Assembly (NCBI RefSeq): GCF_014529985.1
Contig: NZ_JACVMU010000006.1
Span: 186,001 to 250,000 of the forward strand
Source of the DNA: Leucobacter sp. cx-42
GTDB lineage: Bacteria > Actinomycetota > Actinomycetes > Actinomycetales > Microbacteriaceae
Reading direction: 5' to 3'
Length of the DNA stretch: 64,000 nt
Shown: positions 33,545 to 43,275 of the stretch, piece after piece
How positions within the stretch are numbered: the first letter of the stretch is position 1
How the letters are laid out: each line of letters begins with the position of its first letter
Program-made: the position numbers and the translations under genes
The notes under the pieces: generated by a model
Databases searched by the model: none
What the model was told of the DNA's origin: nothing
The model's input: only the letters and a program-made list of their open reading frames with translations

Positions 33545-34975
33545 CTAGCCCTTGACTGCCACCTCGGACACCTGCTTGCGCCCGAGGAACGGCGCGCACA
33601 CCACGCCGAGCAGCGCAATGCTGCCGCCCACGACGAACGCCAGGTGCACGCCGCTCGTCCCGCTGCCAGCGGCAGCGCCCGCCGTCCCGAGCGCGAAACC
33701 GCCGATCATCGCCGCGATACCGATCGCACCACCGAGCTGTTGCGCGGTGTTCACGATCGCGCTGCCGTGACCGTACAGTCGCATGGGCAGGCTGCTGAGC
33801 GCGTGGGTCAGCATGGGGGTGAGCACGAATGCCATACCGGTCGAGAACACGACGTGCATGCCGATGATCTGCGGCACCGTGCTCTCCGCGTTGAGCGTCG
33901 TCATCCACCACTCAGCGCCAGCGAGCACAATCGTGCCGGGAATCACGAGCGGCAGCACGCCGAACATGTCGTACAGGCGGCCAACGAAGGGCGAGAGCAG
34001 CCCCTGCAGCACGCCGCCTGGCAGCAGCATGAGGCCGGTCGCGAGCACGGTCATGCCGAGTGCGGTCTGGGCGAACATCGGCAGCACGAGAACGGTGCCG
34101 AGCATCGTGCCCATGGCGACCATCACGACGATGACCGAGAGCGCGAAGCGGCGCTCGCGGAACGGCGTAAGATCAAGCAGCGCAAGGCCGGGACCCTTCG
34201 CGAGGAGCGCACGCTGACGCAGCACGAACCACGCCAGTGCCACGAGACCGATCGGCCCCGCGATGACCGGAACGAGCGAGCCGGTGGAGAGATCCGCGAT
34301 CGTGGAAATCGCCGTCACGATACCGCCGAAACCGAGCAGGCTCAGCACCACTGAGGTGGCGTCGAGCGACGGGCGCGCGCCGCCGCCGATGCGCGGCATG
34401 AGCAGGAGGCCGACGATGAGCGCGATGATCGCGATCGGCACCATGAAGCCGAAGACCCAACGCCAGTTGAACGCGTCAATGACGAGGCCAGAGAGCGTCG
34501 GGCCAACCGCGGGACCGACCGAGATGACGACGGAGTTGAGGCCCATGACAGATCCGCGGAACTGGGGCGGCACCAGCGTCAGCGTCGTGGTCATGAGCAG
34601 CGGCATGATGATCGCTGTGCCAGCGGCCTGGAGCACCCGGCCCGTCATCACGAACCCAAACGTCGGCGCGAAGGCAGACACGATCGTACCGAAGAGGAAG
34701 AGCACGATAGCGAGCAAGAATAGGTGGCGGATCGAGTGCTTCTGGAGCAGGAATCCGGTCATAGGAATGACAATCGCCATCGTCAACAGGAAGCCAGTCG
34801 TCAGCCACTGCACCGTGGTCGCGCTCACGCCAAAGTCGGCCATGAGCTGCGGGAGGGCCACGCCAAGCACCGTCTCATTGAGAATCATCACGAAAGCAGA
34901 GATCGCAAGAATCAAGATTGCTGCCGTGATGGTACGGCGGTCGGGGGTGGGTGTTTCGGTGGGTTCAGGCGTCAC
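33545..34975 (-). CDS. DHA2-family (EmrB/QacA-type) MFS drug exporter
   Basis: The 476-residue transporter has about 14 membrane helices, the DHA2 pattern. Family motifs include LNETVLGVALPQLMADFG in helix 1, the motif-C-like VVISVGPAVGPTLSGLVID in helix 5 and WRWVFGFMVPI. It should export toxic hydrophobic compounds in exchange for protons. I chose the GTG at 34975 because the region before it is not family-like. It is divergent from a TetR regulator, with a 17-bp palindrome between them. Confidence 0.88.
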   Translation of the reverse strand: MTPEPTETPTPDRRTITAAILILAISAFVMILNETVLGVALPQLMADFGVSATTVQWLTTGFLLTMAIVIPMTGFLLQKHSIRHLFLLAIVLFLFGTIVSAFAPTFGFVMTGRVLQAAGTAIIMPLLMTTTLTLVPPQFRGSVMGLNSVVISVGPAVGPTLSGLVIDAFNWRWVFGFMVPIAIIALIVGLLLMPRIGGGARPSLDATSVVLSLLGFGGIVTAISTIADLSTGSLVPVIAGPIGLVALAWFVLRQRALLAKGPGLALLDLTPFRERRFALSVIVVMVAMGTMLGTVLVLPMFAQTALGMTVLATGLMLLPGGVLQGLLSPFVGRLYDMFGVLPLVIPGTIVLAGAEWWMTTLNAESTVPQIIGMHVVFSTGMAFVLTPMLTHALSSLPMRLYGHGSAIVNTAQQLGGAIGIAAMIGGFALGTAGAAAGSGTSGVHLAFVVGGSIALLGVVCAPFLGRKQVSEVAVKG

Positions 34976-35021
34976 TACGCAGCAGCTCTTCTCTGGTGAG
35001 GAATTGTTCGAAGCATAAATT

Positions 35022-35038
35022 ATGGCACACTGTGCCAT
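35022..35038. promoter_or_regulatory. TetR operator between exporter and regulator
   Basis: ATGGCACA-C-TGTGCCAT is a perfect inverted repeat with 8-bp arms and one central base. On the minus strand it overlaps a -10-like CATAAT of the exporter promoter. The site is 69 bp upstream of the regulator start, so it can control both directions. Confidence 0.7.
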
Positions 35039-35106
35039 CTTCTGAAAAATGGGCCGCGAATCAGATAGATTCGTATGGCACCGATCCGCCCACCGCGAGG
35101 AGCGCC

Positions 35107-35748
35107 GTGTCTACATCGCAATCTGATGCCCTGCCAGAGGGGCTGCGTCAGCGGAACTACCGCGAGACGCAGACGCGAATCCAGCTGGCCGCTATCGACC
35201 TCGCCGAACGCAATGGACTGTGCAACGTCACGACCGCGCAGATCGCCGAGGCCGCTGGCATTTCGCGGCGCACGTTCTTCCGCTATTTCTCCTGCAAGGA
35301 ACAGGCGATCATGCCCGGCCCGCGCAGGTATCTCGACACGATCGACTCGATCGAGCTCGCCGGGTCGAACCTCACGGTGTCAGACAGCATCCTCGCGACC
35401 ATCGAGGCGATCGGTGACCAAGTGTTGGAGATTGAGGGTGACCCGGAGCTCCCGGTGCACCGCCGCATTGCCGCTCTCCTCGCCAAAGAACCCGATCTGC
35501 GCACGTATGGCGCCTCGCAGGACGTCGAGATCGCAGAGCGCATGGCGGATCGGTTCAGCACGGTCTACCCCGATGTGAGCACCGCAGACCTCGCGCTCTT
35601 CGCCGAGATCGGCATCACCGTCTGGCGTCACGGCTGGATTCGCTGGTCAGGCCAGGCCGAGCAGCCGAACCCCGAGTCGCCCGTCGAGAGCCATCGTGCC
35701 GTGCGCGAGGCGATGCGCGGGGCGTTCCTAGCACTCACCCAGCCGTAG
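35107..35748 (+). CDS. TetR-family regulator of the divergent MFS exporter
   Basis: The 213-residue regulator has a canonical TetR helix-turn-helix (VTTAQIAEAAGISRRTFFRY, about 39-58), followed by FSCKEQAIM. The C-terminal ligand domain is of the kind found next to drug exporters. The GTG at 35107 has GAGGAG 4-5 nt before it; the frame is open upstream but has no homology. The divergent exporter and the palindrome between them make local repression the most likely role. Confidence 0.88.
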   Translation: MSTSQSDALPEGLRQRNYRETQTRIQLAAIDLAERNGLCNVTTAQIAEAAGISRRTFFRYFSCKEQAIMPGPRRYLDTIDSIELAGSNLTVSDSILATIEAIGDQVLEIEGDPELPVHRRIAALLAKEPDLRTYGASQDVEIAERMADRFSTVYPDVSTADLALFAEIGITVWRHGWIRWSGQAEQPNPESPVESHRAVREAMRGAFLALTQP

Positions 35749-35775
35749 CGCGGTCCGGCCCGTTCAGCCGCGCTC

Positions 35776-35910
35776 AACCCCGCAACCCCGCGACCCCGCG
35801 AACCCCGCGAACCCCGCGAACCCCGCGAAAAGCATAGTTTCTCCCGAAACCGATAGTTTCAGCGCGCTGAAAGGGGTGATCTCGGCAACAACGCCCCTTC
35901 TCGAGGGGTT
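35776..35910 (+). repeat. Dispersed palindromic intergenic repeat, copy D, with expanded left end
   Basis: The core matches copy C (GTTTCTCCCGAAACCGATAG, TTTCAGCGCGCTGAAAG, GGGGTGATCTCGGCA, TCGAGGGGTTG). The left terminal unit is multiplied: ACCCCGCGA or close variants recur about every 10 bp over 35776-35829. It lies downstream of the tetR stop and upstream of kdp. Confidence 0.85.
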
Positions 35911-35946
35911 GACCGCGGCTTGGGCAGGGTTGACCGCGGCTTGGGC
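35907..35946 (+). repeat. Two-copy 21-bp tandem duplication
   Basis: The 19-mer GGTTGACCGCGGCTTGGGC occurs at 35907-35925 and again at 35928-35946. It extends from the right end of repeat copy D into unique sequence, so it looks like local slippage. Confidence 0.8.
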
Positions 35947-36126
35947 GGTGCTGAGCACCAAATCAGCCCAGCACCACACCTCAAACACCCAACCCGTATG
36001 CCGTCCGTGAGGATCCCCGCAAACACCGTATGGATTCCGTTAGGACTCCCTTGAGCGACCCCAGACGGGTGTTTGATCAGGTCATAGCCCGTATTTGGGC
36101 GCCAGTTTTCGCTGAAAGGACCTGTC
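35947..36126 (+). promoter_or_regulatory. kdp promoter region with a direct repeat
   Basis: Two similar 14-mers, CCGTGAGGATCCCC (36005-36018) and CCGTTAGGACTCCC (36037-36050), match at 11 of 14 positions and are 32 bp apart, about three helical turns. They lie about 75-120 bp upstream of kdpF, a suitable place for binding of phosphorylated KdpE. No certain -10/-35 pair is seen. No other gene is present here. Confidence 0.4.
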
Positions 36127-36210
36127 GTGTTTGACCTCATTGCCGCCACGCTCGCGGTCGCCGCCATCGGGTATCTCGTGGTCGCACTGTTGAAGCCGGA
36201 GAAATTCTAA
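36127..36210 (+). CDS. kdpF: KdpF, small subunit of the Kdp potassium ATPase
   Basis: This 27-residue membrane peptide is a single helix with a short C-terminal tail ending KPEKF, as in other KdpF proteins. KdpF stabilises the KdpABC complex. The GTG start has GAAAGGA 6 nt upstream. The TAA stop overlaps the kdpA ATG (TAATG). It is easily missed because of its size. Confidence 0.92.
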   Translation: MFDLIAATLAVAAIGYLVVALLKPEKF

Positions 36211-37892
36211 TGACCTGGCCGACTACACTCCTCGCGCTCGCCTCACTCGCGACCGTCGCGCTCGTCCTGGTCATCGCGTATCGCCCGTTCGGCGATTACA
36301 TGGCCTGGGTCTACACCTCACGCACTGATTGGAAGATCGAGCGCGTGATTTATCGGATCATTGGCGCGGATCCGCAGACCGAACAAACCTGGCAGGCCTA
36401 CCTGCGCAGCGTGCTCTCGTTCTCTGCCGTTGGTCTTCTCTTCGTCTACCTGTTGCAGCGGCTCCAGCCGGTGCTCCCCTATTCGCTCGGACTCGATGCG
36501 CCGTCACCGGATCTCGCATTCAACACCGCGGCCTCCTTCGTGGGCAACACCAACTGGCAGTCGTATTCGCCAGAGCTGACCGTCGGATACACCGTGCAGT
36601 TTGCGGGTCTCGCCGTACAGAACTTTGTCTCTGCTGCGGTCGGCATCTCGGTTGCGATCGCGCTCGTGCGCGGCTTCGCGTATCGCCGCTCTGGCACGAT
36701 CGGCAACTTCTGGGTCGACCTCACCCGCGGCACCCTGCGCATCTTGCTGCCGATCGCAACGCTCGCGGCGGTGGTGCTGATGATCGCCGGCGTCGTCCAG
36801 AACTTCGCTGGTTTCACGACCGTCGAGACTCTGACCGGTGCAACGCAAACAATTCCGGGTGGCCCGACCGCTTCGCAGGAGGCTATCAAGCTCCTCGGCA
36901 CGAACGGTGGCGGTTTCTTCAACGCGAACTCCGCGCACCCGTTCGAGAACCCCTCGGCACTGACGAACCTGTTCCAGGTGCTCCTCATGCTCATCATCCC
37001 GTTCTCGCTGCCTCGCGCCTTCGGGCGGATGGTCGGCGACAACCGCCAGGGCTACGCAATCGTGTCGGTCATGGGGATCCTCTACATCGCATCCTTCAAG
37101 ATCCTCACGCTGCTCGAGACCGCCGGCCGAGGCACCGCACCCGAGCTCGCAGGGGCTGCGATGGAGGGCAAAGAACAGCGCCTCGGCATCATTGGCTCGA
37201 CGCTGTTCACCACGACGAGCACGGGGACATCGACGGGCGCGGTCTCGGCGATGCACGATTCGTACACCTCCCTCGGCGGAATGATGCCGATGCTCAACAT
37301 GATGCTCGGCGAGGTCTCCCCCGGTGGCGTCGGATCTGGGCTGTACGCGATCCTTGTCCTCGCGGTGATTGCGGTGTTCATCTCGGGCCTGCTCATTGGG
37401 CGCACCCCCGAATACCTCGGCAAGAAAATCAGCTCGCGTGAGATCAAGCTGGCGGCGATGTACGTACTCGTGAGCCCCATGCTCGTGCTTGTGGGCACCG
37501 CCCTGAGCTTCGCACTCCCCGGTGTCAAAGACGAGGTGGCCAACGTCTCGATTGCGAACCCCGGCGTGCACGGCATGTCCGAAGTGCTCTACGCCTTCAC
37601 CTCGGCAGCCAACAACAATGGCTCGGCGTTCGCGGGCCTTACCGCCGATACTCCGTGGCTGAACATCGCGCTCGGCCTCACGATCTTGCTCGGCAGGTTC
37701 ATTCCGATCGCACTCGTGCTCGCGCTCGCTGGTTCGCTCGCCGCACAGGAGAAGGTCCCGCCAACGGTCGGCACCCTCCCCACCCATCGCCCCATGTTCA
37801 TCGGACTGTTGACCGCGGTCACGATCCTCATGTCGGCACTCACTTACTTCCCAGTACTCACTCTGGGTCCGCTCGCTGAAGGGCTGCAGTAA
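36210..37892 (+). CDS. kdpA: Potassium-transporting ATPase subunit KdpA
   Basis: The 560-residue potassium-selective channel subunit of the Kdp pump has ten membrane helices. It shows the four selectivity-filter-like loops of the family, for example [37 protein letters not shown] and [15 protein letters not shown]. It sits in the cytoplasmic membrane and passes K+ to KdpB. Length is normal (about 557 in E. coli). It begins at the last base of the kdpF stop and is 3 bp from kdpB. Confidence 0.97.
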   Translation: MTWPTTLLALASLATVALVLVIAYRPFGDYMAWVYTSRTDWKIERVIYRIIGADPQTEQTWQAYLRSVLSFSAVGLLFVYLLQRLQPVLPYSLGLDAPSPDLAFNTAASFVGNTNWQSYSPELTVGYTVQFAGLAVQNFVSAAVGISVAIALVRGFAYRRSGTIGNFWVDLTRGTLRILLPIATLAAVVLMIAGVVQNFAGFTTVETLTGATQTIPGGPTASQEAIKLLGTNGGGFFNANSAHPFENPSALTNLFQVLLMLIIPFSLPRAFGRMVGDNRQGYAIVSVMGILYIASFKILTLLETAGRGTAPELAGAAMEGKEQRLGIIGSTLFTTTSTGTSTGAVSAMHDSYTSLGGMMPMLNMMLGEVSPGGVGSGLYAILVLAVIAVFISGLLIGRTPEYLGKKISSREIKLAAMYVLVSPMLVLVGTALSFALPGVKDEVANVSIANPGVHGMSEVLYAFTSAANNNGSAFAGLTADTPWLNIALGLTILLGRFIPIALVLALAGSLAAQEKVPPTVGTLPTHRPMFIGLLTAVTILMSALTYFPVLTLGPLAEGLQ

Positions 37893-37895
37893 CTC

Positions 37896-40070
37896 ATGTC
37901 TACGATCATTTCTCCATCACAGGCGACGGCACCTGAGCCTGGCACCGAGTCGGCAGTGCCTCAGCCGCAACCCCGCTCCGGCTTCACGCTGCAGCAGGTG
38001 AATGAAGCGCTGCCGGGCGCCCTGCGGAAACTCAATCCGAAGGAACAGTGGCGCAACCCCGTCATGTTCTTGGTGTGGATCGGTGCCGCACTCACCACCG
38101 TGCTCGCGGTCGCTGAGCCGTTCATCGGCGGGCCGGCTGACTCTGGCGGATCGCCCGTGCCGGTCTCGTTCACGTGGGCAATCGCCGTCTGGCTGTGGCT
38201 CACGGTCTTGTTTGCGAATCTCGCGGAGTCCATCGCTGAGGGCCGCGGCAAGGCACAGGCTGAGACGCTGCGAAACACCCGCACGAGCACGGTTGCGAAC
38301 CGTGTCGACGGCTACGACGCTCCGGCTGATCCCGCTGCGACCGACGCCCAGACCACACAGCTCGCCTCGTCCGAGCTCACGCTCGACGATGTCGTCGTGG
38401 TCACCGCTGGTGAGCTCATTCCCGGCGACGGCGACGTCATCTGGGGCATCGCCTCGGTCGACGAGTCTGCGATCACTGGTGAGTCTGCGCCCGTGGTTCG
38501 TGAGTCCGGTGGTGACCGATCCGCCGTCACTGGCGGCACGCGCGTGCTGTCCGATCGCATCGTGGTGCGGATCACCTCGCGTCCTGGCGAGACCTTCGTC
38601 GACCGGATGATCTCGCTTGTCGAGGGTGCCGCACGACAGAAGACGCCGAATGAGATCGCCCTGAATATCCTGCTGTCAGCCCTGTCGATCATCTTCGTGA
38701 CGGTCGCGCTCACGCTCAACCCGATCGCCTCGTACGCAGCCGCTCCTGTGAGCGTCCCCGTGCTGGTCGCCCTGCTCGTCTGCCTCATCCCCACCACGAT
38801 TGGCGCACTCCTCAGTGCAATCGGCATCGCTGGCATGGACCGCCTCGTGCAGCGCAACGTCCTCGCGATGTCTGGCCGCGCGGTTGAAGCCGCGGGCGAC
38901 GTCACGACCCTGCTGCTCGATAAGACCGGCACCATCACGTACGGCAACCGACGAGCGAGCGAGTTCGTGTGCATCACCGGCGTGACCGAACAGGAACTCG
39001 GCGAGGCAGCAGCGCTCTCGTCGCTCGCCGACCCCACCCCCGAGGGCGTCTCGATCGTCGAGCTCGCAGAGCAGCTCGGCATCGCGTTCGAGCGAGAGAC
39101 CACCGGCGAGATCGTCCCGTTCACCGCACAGACCCGCATGTCTGGCCTCGACCTACCAGACGGCACACAGATCAGAAAGGGTGCCGGCTCGGCCGTCAAG
39201 GCTTGGCTCGTGGAGGCAGACGCACCTCTCACTGCTGCGGCGAGCGCGGAGCTCGATACGCACATTGCGCGGGTGTCGTCGACCGGTGGTACTCCCCTGG
39301 TGGTGGCGATGCGTGATGCAGCCGGTGTCGCCCGGTTGCTCGGCGTCGTCCATCTCAAGGACGTGGTGAAGGCGGGCCTCCCTGAAAAGTTCACGGAGCT
39401 GCGGGCAATGGGGATCCGCACCGTGATGATCACGGGTGACAATGCGCTCACGGCCGCCGCAATTGCGCAGGAGGCCGGCGTGGACGACTTCCTTGCCGAG
39501 GCAACTCCGGAGGACAAGCTCGCCTACATCCGCAAGGAGCAGGAGGGCGGCAACCTTGTCGCAATGACCGGTGACGGCACGAATGATGCGCCCGCCCTCG
39601 CACAGGCCGATGTTGGTGTCGCGATGAACTCGGGCACCTCGGCGGCGAAGGAGGCCGGCAACATGGTCGATCTCGACTCTGACCCGTCGAAGCTCATCGA
39701 TATTGTGCGGATCGGTAAGCAGCTCCTCATCACCCGCGGCGCCCTCACCACGTTCTCTATCTCGAACGACATCGCCAAGTACTTCGCCATTATCCCGGCG
39801 ATCTTCATTGGGGTCTTCCCCCAGCTCTCTGCGCTGAACATCATGGGTCTGCACTCACCGGCGTCGGCCGTGCTGTCGGCGATCATCTTCAACGCGATCG
39901 TGATCGTGTTCCTCATCCCGCTCGCGCTGCGCGGCGTGAAGTTCCGCCCGGGCAACGCCTCGACCGTGCTCGGCAGAAACCTCGGCATCTATGGCCTCGG
40001 TGGCATTGTCACCCCGTTCATCGGTATCTGGCTCATCGATCTGCTCGTGCGACTCATTCCCGGGTTCTAG
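37896..40070 (+). CDS. kdpB: Potassium-transporting ATPase ATP-binding subunit KdpB
   Basis: The 724-residue P-type ATPase subunit hydrolyses ATP for K+ uptake. It carries ITGESAPV, the phosphorylation motif DKTGTIT (Asp342), KGAGSAV of the nucleotide domain and [21 protein letters not shown]. The N-terminus has about 45 extra residues, rich in Pro and Gln, before the family-like [16 protein letters not shown]. It lies between kdpA and kdpC in the expected order. Confidence 0.97.
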   Translation: MSTIISPSQATAPEPGTESAVPQPQPRSGFTLQQVNEALPGALRKLNPKEQWRNPVMFLVWIGAALTTVLAVAEPFIGGPADSGGSPVPVSFTWAIAVWLWLTVLFANLAESIAEGRGKAQAETLRNTRTSTVANRVDGYDAPADPAATDAQTTQLASSELTLDDVVVVTAGELIPGDGDVIWGIASVDESAITGESAPVVRESGGDRSAVTGGTRVLSDRIVVRITSRPGETFVDRMISLVEGAARQKTPNEIALNILLSALSIIFVTVALTLNPIASYAAAPVSVPVLVALLVCLIPTTIGALLSAIGIAGMDRLVQRNVLAMSGRAVEAAGDVTTLLLDKTGTITYGNRRASEFVCITGVTEQELGEAAALSSLADPTPEGVSIVELAEQLGIAFERETTGEIVPFTAQTRMSGLDLPDGTQIRKGAGSAVKAWLVEADAPLTAAASAELDTHIARVSSTGGTPLVVAMRDAAGVARLLGVVHLKDVVKAGLPEKFTELRAMGIRTVMITGDNALTAAAIAQEAGVDDFLAEATPEDKLAYIRKEQEGGNLVAMTGDGTNDAPALAQADVGVAMNSGTSAAKEAGNMVDLDSDPSKLIDIVRIGKQLLITRGALTTFSISNDIAKYFAIIPAIFIGVFPQLSALNIMGLHSPASAVLSAIIFNAIVIVFLIPLALRGVKFRPGNASTVLGRNLGIYGLGGIVTPFIGIWLIDLLVRLIPGF

Positions 40071-40108
40071 CGCGTCCCTCTCTTCCCGTCTTTTGAAAGA
40101 AGCTCATC

Positions 40109-40723
40109 ATGCAATCCTCACTTCGTAGCGTGGGTCGTTCGACCTGGGCGTCGGTGCGCGCAATGGCGCTCTTCACGGTGCTCCTCGGTGTCGTCTACAC
40201 CCTCATCATCACCGGTATCGGGCAGCTGGCCCTTCCGTGGCAGGCCAATGGGTCGCTCCGCACCGATGCACAGGGCAACGCGGTCGGCTCTGCCCTCATC
40301 GGGCAATCGTTTGTCGACGCCACGGGCGCCCCGCTCCCCGAGTATTTCCAGCCCCGGCCGTCGGCCGCGGGCGACGGGTACGACGGTGGCGCCTCGGGTG
40401 CGTCAAACCTCGGCCCCGAGAATCCCGATCTCGTCGCCGCGATCACCGAGCGTAAGTCGCAGGTCGCGTCGTTCAACGGGGTGCCCGAGTCGGCGGTGCC
40501 CGCAGATGCTGTGACGGCGTCGGCGTCTGGCCTTGATCCGCATATCAGCCCGGAGTACGCCGCCATCCAGGTTGCGCGTGTTGCACAGGCTCGTCATCTC
40601 GACCCCGCGGTGGTACAACAGGTCGTCGCTGAAAACACCCGTGGCCGTGCCCTCGGCTATTTGGGAGAATCGACCGTAAACGTGCTCGATGTGAACATCG
40701 CGCTCACCGAGCTGAAGGAGTAA
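40109..40723 (+). CDS. kdpC: Potassium-transporting ATPase subunit KdpC
   Basis: The 204-residue chaperone-like subunit has one N-terminal membrane helix (LFTVLLGVVYTLIITGIGQL) and a large outer domain. Family signatures are GSALIGQSF, YFQPRPSAAGDGYDGGASGASNLGP and ASGLDPHISPEYAAIQVARVA. KdpC raises ATP affinity of KdpB. The ATG follows GAAAGAAG. It is followed by kdpD after 2 bp. Confidence 0.96.
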   Translation: MQSSLRSVGRSTWASVRAMALFTVLLGVVYTLIITGIGQLALPWQANGSLRTDAQGNAVGSALIGQSFVDATGAPLPEYFQPRPSAAGDGYDGGASGASNLGPENPDLVAAITERKSQVASFNGVPESAVPADAVTASASGLDPHISPEYAAIQVARVAQARHLDPAVVQQVVAENTRGRALGYLGESTVNVLDVNIALTELKE

Positions 40724-40725
40724 GC

Positions 40726-43275
40726 ATGTCGAAGCGGGGGCGGCTCAGTGTGCTGCTCGGCGCCGCCCCAGGCGTCGGCAAGACATTCGCGATGCTTGAG
40801 GAGGGGCGCAGGCTCCTTGGCGAGGGAAAAGATGTCATTATCGGCATCGTCGAGACCCATGGCCGCGAGGCAACCGCGGCCATGACCGTTGGGCTTCCCG
40901 TGATTCCGCGCGCGCTCGTCGAGCACCGCGGAGTCGCCCTCGAAGAACTCGACCTCGCAGCCGTCCTTGCGCACCACCCAGAGATCGCGCTCATCGATGA
41001 GTTGGCCCACACCAACGCCCCAGGCTCTGTGCATGCGAAGCGCTGGGAAGACGTTGAGGCGCTGCTTACCGCGGGCATTGACGTCATCTCGACGCTCAAC
41101 ATACAGCACATTGAATCGCTCAATGATGTGGTCGAGCAGATCACGGGCATTCCACAGCGCGAGACGGTGCCAGACAGCTTCCTGCGCGAGGCTGACTCCA
41201 TTGAGGTGGTCGACCTTGCCCCGCAGGCACTGCGCGACCGGTTGGGCAGCGGCGTCGTCTACCCCGCGGAACGCATCGACGCTGCCCTCTCGAACTACTT
41301 CCGGCTCGGCAACCTCACCGCCCTCCGTGAGCTCGCGCTCATCTGGCTCGCTGACGAGGTCGACCAAGCCCTTCGCGGCTACCGCGCCGCACACGGCATC
41401 AACCGCACCTGGGAAGCACGCGAGCGCGTGGTCGTTGCGCTCACGGGCGGCCCCGAGGGTGAGACCCTGCTACGACGAGGGGCGCGGATCGCTTCACGTT
41501 CAGCCGGCGGCGAGCTCTTGGCAGTGCATGTCACGACCCAGGACGGCCTGCGCGCGAGCAACCCTGCAGAGCTCTCGCAGCAGCGCCGCCTCGTCGAAAA
41601 GCTCAACGGCTCGTATCACCAGGTCATTGGTGACGACGTCCCTGGTGCGCTCGTCGAGTTCGCTCGCTCGGTCAACGCGACCCAGCTCGTGCTCGGCGCC
41701 AGCCGCCGTGGCAGGCTCGCCGCCGTTTTCACCGGCTCTGGCATTGGTGCAACCGTCGTGCGAGAGTCTGGCGACATCGACGTGCACATGGTGAACCATG
41801 CGGCGGCAGGAAAACGTTTCTCGCTCCCGCCGCGCACGGGCGCTCTCACAATGAAGCGCCGCCTGCTCGGTCTCGCCGTTGCGCTCATCGGTGGCCCGCT
41901 ACTCACGCTGCTGCTTGCCACCACCCGCAACGCTGAATCGATCACCACTGACGTACTGAGCTTCCAACTGCTCGTCGTGGTGGTCGCGATTGTGGGCGGC
42001 TTCTGGCCGGCTATTCTCGCGGCGGTCTTGTCAGGGCTCACCCTCGACTTCCTCTTCATCGAACCGCTCTACACGGTGCACATCAACCGCACCCACCATC
42101 TCCTCGCGCTCGTGCTCTACGTGATCATCGCGAGCCTCGTGAGCTTCATTGTTGACCGCTCGGCACGCTACACTCGCGCTGCCCGCAGAGCGGCGGCCGA
42201 GTCCGAACTCATCCAGACCATCGCAGGCAGCGTGTTGCGCGGTGAGAACTCGATCCAAGCGATCCTCGACCGTGCCCGCGAGGCCTTCCAATTGCCAAGC
42301 GTGGTCCTGCGCCAGGGCGACGGGGTGGTGACGAGTGCTGGCGATCCGCCGCCTGCCGAGACCCCCACCTCGATTGTGCTCACGCGCGATGCGACGCTCG
42401 ATCTCTATGGCCCCGACATTAACGCGACCGAGCAGCGCTTGCTCGGCGTCGTCGTGGTGCAGCTCACCACCGCGCTCGAACACGAGCAGCTCACCGAGAC
42501 TGCGAAGCAGATTGAACCGATCGCCGCGTCCGACCGCGTGCGCGGAGCGCTGCTCTCTGCCCTGAGCCACGACCTCCGACGCCCGCTCGCCGCTGCGACC
42601 GCGGCAATCGGCGGCCTCAAGACGGCAAACCCGGAGCTCACGCTCGCCGACAAGCAGGAACTCCTCGATACCGCAGACGAAAGCCTCACCTCGCTCGCGA
42701 CGCTCGTCACCGATCTGCTCGATGTGAGCCGGCTCCAGGCCGACGCGATGAACGTCAGGACGTTCCTGATCGACCCGGCCGACGCCATCGCTCCCGCGCT
42801 CGAGGAGCTGCGTCTCGGTCCCAGCGAAGTCACGCTCGCCCTCGATCACGGCGACACCAACGTCGATGCCGACCCCGTCCTGCTGCAGCGGGTGGTCGTG
42901 AACCTGCTGTCGAACGCGCAGCGGTACACCCCCGCCGGCATCCCGGTGCTCGTTGGTACGAGCGTGTTCGGCGACCGGCTCGAGATCAGGGTCGCGGATC
43001 GCGGTCACGGCATTCCCGCAGAAAAGTTCGACGACGTGTTCCAGCCGTTCCAACGCCTGGGCGACACCGACAATTCGACCGGCCTCGGGCTCGGCCTTGC
43101 GCTCTCTCGCGGTTTCGTGGAGGCGATGCGCGGTACGCTCACGCCAGAGGATACGCCCGGCGGCGGACTCACCATGGTGGTGTCACTGCCGATCGAAGGT
43201 GCCGCCGCTGGTAGCGGCGCGGCTAGTGCCGGTGGTGCCGGTGGTGCCGCCGCGAATGAGGAGGATGTGCGATGA
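40726..43275 (+). CDS. kdpD: Osmosensitive K+ channel histidine kinase KdpD
   Basis: The 849-residue sensor kinase has an N-terminal KdpD domain with Walker A GAAPGVGKT (12-20) and the DELAHTN box (91-97). A USP-like domain ends near residue 365 and four membrane helices follow at about 378-490. A GAF-like linker precedes the kinase core with phospho-acceptor His615 (LSHDLRRPL) and the ATP-binding boxes LLSNAQRYTP and STGLGLGLALSRG. KdpD senses low K+ or osmotic stress and phosphorylates KdpE. The SD AAGGAG lies within the kdpC end. The C-terminal Gly/Ala tail is low complexity. It overlaps kdpE by 4 nt. Confidence 0.96.
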   Translation: MSKRGRLSVLLGAAPGVGKTFAMLEEGRRLLGEGKDVIIGIVETHGREATAAMTVGLPVIPRALVEHRGVALEELDLAAVLAHHPEIALIDELAHTNAPGSVHAKRWEDVEALLTAGIDVISTLNIQHIESLNDVVEQITGIPQRETVPDSFLREADSIEVVDLAPQALRDRLGSGVVYPAERIDAALSNYFRLGNLTALRELALIWLADEVDQALRGYRAAHGINRTWEARERVVVALTGGPEGETLLRRGARIASRSAGGELLAVHVTTQDGLRASNPAELSQQRRLVEKLNGSYHQVIGDDVPGALVEFARSVNATQLVLGASRRGRLAAVFTGSGIGATVVRESGDIDVHMVNHAAAGKRFSLPPRTGALTMKRRLLGLAVALIGGPLLTLLLATTRNAESITTDVLSFQLLVVVVAIVGGFWPAILAAVLSGLTLDFLFIEPLYTVHINRTHHLLALVLYVIIASLVSFIVDRSARYTRAARRAAAESELIQTIAGSVLRGENSIQAILDRAREAFQLPSVVLRQGDGVVTSAGDPPPAETPTSIVLTRDATLDLYGPDINATEQRLLGVVVVQLTTALEHEQLTETAKQIEPIAASDRVRGALLSALSHDLRRPLAAATAAIGGLKTANPELTLADKQELLDTADESLTSLATLVTDLLDVSRLQADAMNVRTFLIDPADAIAPALEELRLGPSEVTLALDHGDTNVDADPVLLQRVVVNLLSNAQRYTPAGIPVLVGTSVFGDRLEIRVADRGHGIPAEKFDDVFQPFQRLGDTDNSTGLGLGLALSRGFVEAMRGTLTPEDTPGGGLTMVVSLPIEGAAAGSGAASAGGAGGAAANEEDVR

